Source of the DNA: Auanema rhodensis
Taxonomy: Eukaryota; Nematoda; Chromadorea; Rhabditida; Rhabditidae
Direction: 5' to 3'
Assembly (NCBI GenBank): GCA_964057225.1
Contig: OZ059895.1
Span: forward strand, 14,375,001 to 14,439,000
DNA: 64,000 bases
The first letter of the stretch is position 1, and each line of letters begins with the position of its first letter. The position numbers and the translations under genes are program-made. Below, piece by piece: positions 25,285 through 35,670 of the stretch. The notes under the pieces are model-generated. The model was not told where the DNA came from. It worked only from the letters and a program-made list of their open reading frames with translations, and made no database searches.

Positions 25285-27135
25285 ACCCTCTATCTCTACT
25301 TTATTTTCATCTTAATCTGCACCTTAAAAACTTCTAATGTCATCAGCACATGGTTCTTTCAAGACATCCAATTCAGCTCTTCCCAATGATTTATATGTAA
25401 AATTTTAAAATAATTTCGCACAAAGCTATATGATATAGTTAAGAAAAATCTTCAAATAGTTTTAACCATGCTAGCGTCACCCTGTCTACCGTACAGGATG
25501 ACTTTCCCAGACATCAAATTTTCATTTTTTTTTCTTCTCATTATTTGGTGTCCGAATGATGATGATGATGATGATTCTACAACTACATAGAAGGTCATCA
25601 AACTCACTTTGATTATCTTCGTCCATATTTCCATCAACATCATCATCATGTAGCTGCTATTACAACTACTGTTTCATCATGTTAACAAGCTCTTAACTTA
25701 CTTAACACTCAAGCTTCTTCTTCAATTCATTTCATTCCTTTTATGTCTTTTCAAATATCATTTTCTCTTGTTAAAGGTCAGAAAAGATATTTACTTTTTC
25801 CAAACAAAAACTTTTAAATCAACATCAATATTTGATTTCAAAAGAAGCTTCTATCCACCACATTTTTTGCTTCTCTCCCCTTCATTCATTCTATTCTATT
25901 TATTTTTCTATAAAATTCATATACAAATATTCCATGATTGTATGATTTTCTCGAAAAAAAAAAGAAAAACTTTTATAACCATTGAAGCAATTATTCTCAA
26001 AAGTCAGTTTAGTATCATCCCGCTTCATCATCATCATCATCATCATCCCCTTTGTCGTCGTCGTCGTCGTCGTCATGGATGTCTCTATCACCATTCTTAT
26101 CACTATTCATTCATTTTCTGCTTCCTATTTCGAGATGTTTCTTCAAAAATCATCTTACAGATCTCTTTATAGATCATTTAACCTTTCTCTCATTCATTCA
26201 TTTATCAATTATATTCCACCAACTTCAACAACGAACTTCATTTCTGCGGAAAAATGAAGTGTCTTGTATAGGATGTCAGTTTCCTTCCTTGAATTTTCTA
26301 AGTTACACAAAGCAACAACTCATTTTCAGTGATGCTTCCCCATCTCTTTTGGCCAATTCTTTTTAAACTTTTCATGTTCTTGAACCTTTTCAATTGTTGT
26401 TGTTGTTTATTCTCTCATAATGTAGCCAAGTTTCAAAAGTTATTTAACTTCTTAAACCTTAATTAAACTCATATCTTCATCCTTTTCTCATCTCATTGAG
26501 AAAAATGGCAAAAAAACGATGAAGAAAACTAATATTATCCATTTAATTCCTCATTTACTGTGACAACTATAGCCATATATCCTTTTATAGTCCGATTTAC
26601 AATGGCTACCACCTCATTTCTCATCTCATCATCATCATCATCCTTTTACTCATCACACCCATTTAACTATAATTTCTTCTTTTTTTCCTTCTTTTCATAT
26701 TAAATTTTACTAATTCAACTTCATTTTCTTTTAATAATTTTCATATTTTTAGACCTTTAATCTCAACTTCTTCTTCTTCTTCTTCATCCTCAACAAGAGT
26801 TCTCTACACTTATACATAGACGAACAACAAGAGTAGGGTGATAGCTATCGAATACGGCGACATACATATACACACACACACACACACATACTTCCACAAC
26901 TACTACTACTACTGCTACTGCTATTGCTACTAAGAAGCAACGAATTCTGACTTCTATTCATTATAGCCAGTTTTGGACAAGAGCACGATATACTCTCCAA
27001 CGTCGTCAGGAGAGCTCCTCACAGCCTTAAACCAGCCAGCCAGTCGCAGCTGCATAATCTCTCAAGCCAATCAACACGACTGGCCCCGCCCACTCGCTAT
27101 TACGGTAGCTGGTGGTCCTAGAAGACTTTTTCACA

Positions 27136-30100
27136 ATGAATCCAACAGCCACGACGGCAGCCACACTCTCTTTCGATTTTTCGGCTTCCAGTAGCCAACC
27201 GGAAGCTAACGATCATCTTCAGGTTTGAATTATTTAAATTTATAAGTTTTAACTTCGAAACGTATTTTAACTATATGTAAAAAATTATTATTTTAATCCC
27301 TAAACTATAAGAATAATTATAAAATTATATTTAAAATCATTATATGTAATAAAAAACTTCATTTATATAAAGAAAATACATTTGTTGAAGCTTAAATAGG
27401 CGTCAAATACCATTTGAGGAAACTTTAACGAGCTATGACACAACTCAAGTGCCAACTTGAGGTTTCAATTCGTTTTTCATTTGTAATTCAAATCAATGAC
27501 TTTCTCTCACAAAACTTCTTATACTCATTATTCACTCAAAATCAACAGCATTAGCAAAAAGATAATCAATATTCAGTATTTCTAGGGAAATTGAGATAGA
27601 AAAGCCTTTTCCACCTGGTTTTTCGGAATAATCTTCCCACAACCTAATTCATAGTTTTTTGCCTTAAAAACCAAATGTTCCTCGAAAATTATAGGTTACA
27701 GGATGTGGGAAAAAGAGGCGAAGCCTTGTTACATCTCGCTTGTTTCAAAATGAAAATTTACATTTGGTTTTCAACAAGCATACATACGACGACTACCTTC
27801 CCAAGTTTTATTCACATTTTACAGCATATCAACAGCATTTTTCAACTTGAAACTTTAACATATCACATATCTTTCTAATTCATTTTACATTTATATTAAA
27901 TTTAAATATTTAAATATATATATAAACTGATAGTTATTAATATGATTTTCAGCGATTGGCTGCGATGACTCAGGGTGTTGGCAAAGAAGATCCCGATCAA
28001 GCTACTGCTCCATCAACAGATGCTCTATACTCAGGTATAACTTTGTGTATTTTTAATTTTTATTTTAAATAATCGATTATATAAATATATATATTTCTAT
28101 ATTATAACTAAAATATAATAGTTAAAATGTTTAACAAGATATAATGGTGATTAGAAACGCTCATTGTTGCGAACTACCGTATCCAATTTCCACCAAATGT
28201 TATGTGATTCTTGTCGGCTGCTCGTTGATTTTGAGATCGACATTTGAAAGACAGAACTAATATATTGAAAAATATTTTGCCAACACTACCATTGGCCTTT
28301 TTTCATTTAAAATTGGCTGAAATTTTTCAAAAAAAAAATAATAATATAATTAGTTGAAGAATATTAATAATTAAAATTCTTATAAACATTCCTGAACATT
28401 GTAGCTCTAGCGCTAGCTCTAGCTCTAGCTCAATTCAATCATCTTATCATATCACAATGTTATTGATGCTATTCATCTTATTTCAGCTGGAGCTGCTGCC
28501 TATATGCCCGGATATGCTGGATGGCCTAACTACTATCAGCAGTTTGGCCAACCAGCTCTAGCTCCTGCAGCATTTTCTGCTTGGCCACCGCAATGCTATG
28601 CCACTCCACACTGGCCAAACTACGGTAGGTCTTACTTTACGTCATTTTACGTGAGAAAAAACAAAACAATTCAAATATTTAAAATCTCTTCTTGCTTTCT
28701 TTCATGTTTTTTCTTTCTTTTCATTTTTTTCTGTTTATCTGAAGTACTCTGTTACCTTCGTTAAATTATCGTTTCTTTTGTTTTTCTTCTCAATTTTCAT
28801 TTTATTTTAGTCTTCTGATGATTTAAAAAGAATCTGTTTAATGTTTCTTCTATTCTTGCGTTTATCCTATCCCCTTCCTCCTCTTCCCACTATCTCAATG
28901 CTCTTCTGACTAAACGTTCATACTGTCCTCGTTTGCCGACAACCCTTTCTACCTGATTTGCATAGAAAACTCGTTTTAATCATGGCCATATACGATTGCA
29001 CGCAACTTTATCTCCTCCTACGCCTTTTCTTTCATACACCCCTATGCATAACTTTCTTTTTGAAAAATTTTAATCGAATTCGTCTGATACAGTATGGTTC
29101 ACATGACCAGCCGGTTTGTTCAGTCTTTCTCAGTTACGTGAACTTTCTAAAGTTCACGTGACCTGACTAGGCATCATATACCTAACAACGTGAGCACGTG
29201 AACTCAGAATCTTCAAAATATCAGATTTTGAGATGATGTTTGATTATTATTCAACAATAATTGAAAACGTTAGAAATAGAAAATTTTTCATGAATTTGTG
29301 CTGTATTATAGTTTCACCACTAGCTTGATGTATCTTGTCCTTAAGCAAAAATGTCCTAAATGGCACTCTTCTCAACGCTGATTTATGACTAACTTCAATG
29401 CTGCATGACGAGTTGTCTCCATGATCCGTCTTTGCCAAGTCTGCTCTAACTTCCGACGGATGTGATGCTAGTTCTTGGCGTCGATCCCTCTGGTGATGAA
29501 GAGCGAGACGACGACGTCCGCATGAGATTAGAAGGCAGTGTATATCGTTCTCTCGCTATCCTGCAAGCTACAGCCTTCACATGGCATAGAGCAATATCCC
29601 ACATCAGTACCCGTCGACCCTCCCTATATTTTGCTTTCGTCCCTTGTCTTATTAGCATTTTTGAACATCTGCACTAAAATGATCATGAAAGGCTTTTGAG
29701 AGTAGCCGGGAGTCTGTGGCTTATACTGAGGGTAGTAAGCAGAGTAAGGGATAGGGGGGAGGGTTGAAAAAGAGATAGAGAGAAATCGAGAGAGATAGAC
29801 AAAGAGATCGGCAATGGTAGTGCTAAGAAAGGGAAAGGGTAAAGGGGTGCAACCGGGTTGAAAGACCAGAACATACATGGTGAGAATGGCTAATTATGCC
29901 TCGTTATGCTATCAGATGAATGGCCTTGATGGCTATTCAGGAGCTCGGTAGGCTAAAAAGCCTTCTGAACACGATTATTGTGAAGCCTTCGGGGGTAACT
30001 CATTCATGATCCAAATATATGATGATATATTGGACGTGTCTGATGATAGACATGGGAAAGCAGAAACAAATTCAATTGATATCAAAATTGGTTTCCAACT

Positions 30101-30953
30101 GCTTTTCACCTGTCACATCCACAGCCGCCTTAGTGCGTTGTCATGCTCTCTGCAACTTGTCTCCTTCTCCTCTCTTGCTTCTTAACTTGTGATCATTTTT
30201 CCCTTTCATCCTTATCCTTTTCAACTTCTTCAAATTGTTTTTATCAAAATTTTGATCGACTGATGTGCTTCTGATGCTTGTGCTCGTGTGTGCTCGCCCC
30301 TTCTAGTGTCTGGCGACGCCGCGACAGGCAAACACACGCGAGTAGCTTGCCCAGGAACCATCTCGAGCTTTAAAATACTTTTTGCTTTGTTTTAAGTACT
30401 TCCTCTAAACTAAGAGGAAATACAGAAACAATTCAATTCAAAGTCCCTATACTCACGTGTGTTTGTTGCAGCGGCTTCGAAGAAGGGTCGACAAACCTAT
30501 CAGCGGTACCAAACGTCTGTGCTGGAGCAGAAATTCCAACAGTCCAGTTATGTGTCCAAGAAGCAGCGAGAAGAGTTACGTCTTCAGACAAATCTGACGG
30601 ATAGACAGATCAAGATATGGTTCCAGAATCGCAGGATGAAAGCTAAGAAAGAGAAACAACGCATCGATGATCATGTAGATAGCCATTCTGCCCCACTCTT
30701 GCCTCCCAACCCTCCACCTAAAAACCCGGGAGCTGGCTCAGCACCTGGCGCTACATCCGGAATGCTTGTTGACGACGACAGTAAAAAGTGGTTGGATGCT
30801 ACCGTGGTCGCCAGTTCGGCGCCGCCACCAACCGCTGTTTGGCCCGGTCTACCGCATCCAACCACGAACCTGTTGAGTTTACAGGGTCAAGGTGGACCTC
30901 AAGCTCAAAACCAGCAACCAAATCAGCAGCATTCATACTATTGTCCACCATGA
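27136..30953 (+). CDS. egl-5: EGL-5-type posterior Hox protein
   Basis: Homeodomain transcription factor of the Abd-B/egl-5 group, patterning the posterior body. Exons 27136-27222, 27953-28034, 28487-28624 and 30472-30953 join in frame (phases 0, 1, 1) to give 262 residues. The start [15 protein letters not shown] resembles what I recall of C. elegans EGL-5. Exon 3 is rich in Trp/Tyr/Pro ([19 protein letters not shown]) with no classical YPWM motif. The homeodomain is in exon 4, from [19 protein letters not shown] to the recognition helix [17 protein letters not shown], and the tail is Pro/Gln-rich. Intron 3 is 1.85 kb, long for this window. The first three exons appear to be shared with an Antp-class homeobox downstream. 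A possible polyadenylation signal AATAAA is at 32139-32144. Confidence 0.93.
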
Positions 30954-32732
30954 GTGCCTCTCAACCATCTACTTGTGCTTGATGAAGACGTCGTGTCATA
31001 TGAGTTCATGAGTCTAGTGCACATGACCTCATAATTCATCAGATGACGTTGTCGAAGAACTTCAGATGTCAGCAGCATTATCATAACGTAACCCAGCCAC
31101 TTTATCATCAATAACAACAACGATTCCGTTCTAGTCAAGATCTTCGTATACGTCCAATCCAATGATTCCTACCACAACCCAGCCCCCAGCCCCTATTTTA
31201 CCTACAAACAGACACAGACACACATATATAGACATGCACATACACATCGTAACCTGGTTTTTCTAAAATCCAAGTTAAAAAAAAATTTTTTTTTGTATTT
31301 CTATGACATTTACAAACATTTTTTCTTCTTCTTTTTTTTTCTGAGCAATTAATTATCTTAATTACAAAACAAAAAATTAATTTTACCCCATTCATCCATC
31401 AATTCTTCCTCTCATCTTCAATCGTTTTTTCTGATTTTGAATTACCTAATTTCATTTATCTAGTTAATGTATATCGTTCTTTCAAAACTATTTTAGAAGA
31501 CTTTCGTCTTCACAATCTCCTGCCCGGTTTTTACGTTATTTCCACTTACCGTAATCCAATTATTCATTACTTAAGTCAAGCTTATTCTATTCTGATTCTC
31601 GTCTTCTTATACTTTCACCTGATTTTCCTGGATATGTATATGCTACTTCATCTCCTTTCCATCTACCAAACATCCCCCTTTTTCAAACCATTATCTCGTT
31701 TCTCAAACTATAGTAACCATATATTCACGTACATCGGCAACCAGACTCCCGTTACCTTTCCTATCCCCCCCCTCCACTCCCTCCCACACATCTTCTTATA
31801 GGTATTGATATTATTCCATTAACTATATATATATATAATATAATATATATTTATACATATACAGCAGTTCTCCATATAATATGCTTTTTAATTGATTTTT
31901 ATAATCAATTATTCAATAATCTGTATGTCCGTCCGTCTTTTCTTCCTCCATATATGGTCATTCGACAGTCGGGTTCTCAATTTTTCAAAATATTTGTGCT
32001 TCATCACCCATCATCGTCTTCGTACTTTGTTTCATATAACAACAAAAAAATGTTAACTTTAGCCCATTTTCTTCCATTTCTTTTACTTTTATGCTGTTTA
32101 TTTTCTTCTTTCCGAGAAAAATATTCATTTAATCCTATAATAAATCAATTTTTCAAACACTAACTTCCACATTTGTGTGTAAAATTTTAATAATTTGAGA
32201 AGATTATATGCTCGAAGTAGAAGTACAATGATTGAGATTTTCAAAACGTGAAGCTGAATCTAGTCGAGTAGGGCTGAACCGCACACAGTTACAATCAGAT
32301 TCAGCTCATAATAAGACAACACAATGATTCTAGATTATAGCATAGTATTCAACTATATCACATTAACTATATTACATATAATTATAATAATACAATTGAT
32401 TACAAGGAAATTATTTGTCGGAAATAACTATTTTTCCTCTTTTTTCAGTCGCTGAAATTTGCAAAAAACGTGGCCGACAGACCTACACTCGACATCAGAC
32501 CTTGGAATTGGAAAAAGAATTTCATTACAACAAATATCTAACCAGAAGGTATGTTTCTTCCTCCTTATCAATCATCAACATCAATTTCAGAAGACGTATT
32601 GAGCTGAACCGTACATTAGGCTTATCCGAGCGTCAAATCAAAATTTGGTTTCAAAATCGTCGAATGAAATTGAAAAAAGAAAACAAAGGCTGTGATGGAT
32701 CAGCTCCAGATTCCACATCATCGAACTCATAA
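27136..32732 (+). CDS. ant-1: Antp-class homeodomain isoform sharing egl-5 5' exons
   Basis: A second homeobox lies at 32449-32548 and 32591-32732, separated by a 42-bp intron inside the homeodomain. It has no visible start codon or 5' exon of its own: a clean acceptor (TTTTTTCAG) stands directly before [17 protein letters not shown]. Exon 3 of egl-5 ends ...AACTACG with one base of a codon left over. The homeobox acceptor completes it as GTC, just as the egl-5 acceptor completes GCG. The spliced product would be 182 residues. The domain ([42 protein letters not shown]) is of Antp/Ubx/abd-A type. AATAAA at 33047-33052 is a likely poly(A) signal. I recall cis-splicing between egl-5 and ant-1 being reported in Brugia malayi. 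Alternative: an unseen private 5' exon, or a mab-5-like identity. Confidence 0.82.
29136..29159. promoter_or_regulatory. palindromic E-box cluster in egl-5 intron 3
   Basis: Perfect inverted repeat with 11-bp arms, ACGTGAACTTT - CT - AAAGTTCACGT. The right arm runs into TTCACGTGACC, which contains the E-box CACGTG, and a third GCACGTGAACT follows at about 29194-29204. It lies between the shared 5' exons and both homeobox exons. CACGTG is a bHLH site; function here is inferred. Confidence 0.45.
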
Positions 32733-33059
32733 ACACGAATGTTTCACTTCAACTGTATATATACATAGACCTAAAGCATAGACATGTGTAGGCAATAATC
32801 ACGTTGTATCTGAATTTGAGCTCCAAAAAAGCTCTAACTGCCATATTAACGAAGTCCACTGACCCTAGTCCATACACTTGTACTTCATTGATCTCATCAC
32901 TTGCAAATTTTGATTTTGCCATTTCATTACTTCAAGTTTGTTAAACTTTTAAGGAAAATGTTGTCTTTTCATTATCCTTGTCATATATGTCACTTTTATG
33001 TATTTATTTCATTATTTGATGGCTGTCTGTATACAGGCAACTTGAAAATAAAATGCTTT

Positions 33060-35670
33060 CAGTCTCTTGTCTTGTCCCAATTCCCGACGTCTTTTTCAAT
33101 AAATTCTTGATTTGGAGAATATACTACCGTATGAACTACCGTAATCATTATATATATGAAGAATAGAGAAAAGAAATGAAAAGCAGAAACGAAAAAGGTA
33201 ATTGCTTTAGTGAATGAAAGCATAGATAGAGAGTTGGAGAGGAGAGGGAGACAGGGGGCAGCGCAGCCGCGAGAGAGACACACGGCCAAAAGAAAATAAT
33301 ATGCGAAGAGGAGGAGGAAGAACTACAGTGTACCATTGATTCAAAATTAAAAGTTATTGAAGTTAAGGGAAGCGAACTAAGAAGAAGGGAAGAGGAAGGA
33401 AGACGACATATAGAAACCTTCAGATGATTTTTCAAGATGACCATTCTAATGAAAACGAGACAAAAGACTCATTTTGAATTTTGGCGCCCACGTCATCAGA
33501 ATCGAAGGTTTAATGTGATTTCATTGGATGACCATTACAAACTGATGCCAAACGAATTACAAAGAGTGATGAAGAAAGATGTAATTGAATATTCGTAGAA
33601 GGAAGTTCATGCGTGAACATCCTTCAATAAAGGTAAAACTTCGTTGGTAATAGCAAATGATATCACCTCATATTCACTTGACTTAAAGACAAATGTTTTG
33701 AGAAGAAATGACGAGGTTGGGAGAGTAAGCTCAATCTGTTGACATCGACAAGAGTAAAGAGCTACAGTAATCCATACTACTGACTTTGCTTTATGAATAG
33801 AAGTGAGTAGAACGAGAGCCGACCAAGGAAAAGCAGGAAGAAAATGGCAGAGAGAGAGAAAACAGATAGAGGGACTAGAGAAAAGAGGTAAATGGTGTGT
33901 GGAAACACAGGATAGAACAGAAAGAAAAGAGAAAGTCGTTGCTTTGCTGGCTCCTTTTATGGCCATAATACTCATTTCCTAGTGACGGAGACAGAAGTCT
34001 AATAGCTTTTTTCCCTCTTCATATTCATGAGACTAAATACAGGATTAGATTAGTTCAAAACTAATCGGGAATATATAGAGAGAGTGAAGATAAAGGAAGA
34101 GAGAGAGGGAGAGAGAGAGAGAGAGAGAGAGAGTGATATCGAGTGTAAGATATGTGTACATGTTGATTATACATCGCGCTATAATCTAAGCAATGTCTGC
34201 GACTAAAGCTTTGATCAACTGATACCTAGACATCTGATACTACCGTAATCCTAAAAAAAAGAAGGAATCCCCATGGAATCAACGACAGTTTCTATATCTG
34301 GACGGAATCTCCATCTGCTAGAGTCTTATATGCCTTAAGGGGAAAGACAAGTGAAGGCTTTGTCAGGCAGGCGAATGAGAATCCAAGGAACGACCAGCAA
34401 AAAGCGAAAAAGACACAGCGAATCTAGAGACAGAAGGACGATGAAGGCACAGAATCAGCTCCAAAATGCAGCCAGATATGGCTGATGACTATAAATTGGA
34501 TGCGCAAATGGCGCGTTTTATGTGATTTCTGAAATGGCTTACTGGTAGAATGGCTACTGCACGTCGTCTGTAGTGCAAAGAAGCTTCAGAACAGATCGAT
34601 TTACTGGATTTCATCTTGTCAGAGATGAATTCGGGAATGTCTTCTGCTTCTCATCAGGTTCAAGTTGTAACCTCTAATTATACTTCCAACTTAGGCTACT
34701 ATGAGCAAAGGATTAGCGAAGAAGATGAAGTCAAGTAAGCAGTTTAGAGTTGATCGTTCTAGTCTTTACGTAACAACATTCTCTCTTACACCTTCCGGTT
34801 CCATTCGCATAGCTTTTTCTGCCAAAAAAAAACGTTGGTCACCGGAACAAGACGACGACATCGTGACGCCTTCTATGGTAATTCTAGTAGATTGTGTTAT
34901 TTCGTCCCAGGAACACGACCATGAGTATAATTGGAGAGCAGACAGTATAGAAAAGGGATATAGAAGTATAAAATTGGATGCAAAAAATACAATCTAGAAT
35001 AGATATTGCGAGAATAATCGGTTGTAATTGAATATGAGATGTTGTAATTCTGAATTCCTAGTTAGTACACACGATTTGCAACATGGAAGAAGGGAAAGGC
35101 AAAGAAAAATCTACAGTATCTTGGGCGATCAGTACTAAGAAATGCAAAACACGCAACATCTAGGCTATAAAGAGCATGACACGGGAGAGGCAAAATTCAT
35201 CAAAATTGCATCACCTACTAAAATAATAATAATTTCTTGAAAAACTAAAGGCAATAAGTTGGGTTATATATAGGTAGGTTGCTGGATAAGCTTGTTGGTG
35301 AAAACAAGTTGGGAAATGCAAAATTCTCGTACCGGCCTCGTATCATCCGAAGAATAACTAGCAGCAGGGGGGCCCGGTTTACCACCATCACCACAAATAC
35401 ACATGAAACTGCTCCTCCTTTTTATTCTTATAATTGGCCATCAGTCTATTTTATGGTATTGGCCCAATATGCCTGACGAACTCACGATTACATGCAGTCT
35501 TTCTTCTACACATTCAACGCAGGTGATGCTCGTTAAGAAAATCTGCTGGGGTTCCTAGGACAACTATTCTAACGTTCCCCTGTATGAAATCATAAACTCA
35601 CTGTACAATTATTTTATTTCCCGTAAAAAAGGCAAGAAAAAGCATAAACTCTAACAAAATTATCATCTAA
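33060..35670. other. gene-free interval between the Hox locus and the SMARCAL1-like gene
   Basis: No supported gene. The + strand becomes purine-rich again and holds a GA repeat at about 34077-34135. Motif TACCGTAATC occurs near 33136 and 34241. An open frame at 34701-34997 has no family resemblance or splice context and is not called. Confidence 0.6.

Larger units (their letters stand above)
13191..27135. other. gene-free, pyrimidine-rich region 5' of the Hox locus
   Basis: About 14 kb with no exon I can support. From about 14.9 kb the + strand is C+T rich, with CT repeats near 15637-15700, 17385-17412, 17797-17818, 20491-20522, 22167-22250, 22829-22862, 24557-24588 and 25230-25283, and ATC/GTC triplet patches near 26027-26075. 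Open frames are Ser/Leu/Phe-rich translations of these. The position suggests an egl-5 regulatory landscape or a long unannotated 5' transcript. A 14-bp palindrome ACTATACGTATAGT lies at about 14131-14144. Confidence 0.6.

Noticed and set aside
24792-25337. 181-residue open frame
   Set aside because: Ser/Leu-rich translation of pyrimidine-rich DNA ending in a pure CT repeat.
31954-32163. Possible private first exon for the Antp-type homeobox
   Set aside because: Low-complexity translation without a donor in the right phase or any Hox N-terminal motif.
34701-34997. 98-residue + strand open frame
   Set aside because: No domain, no flanking exons; composition like the surrounding noncoding DNA.
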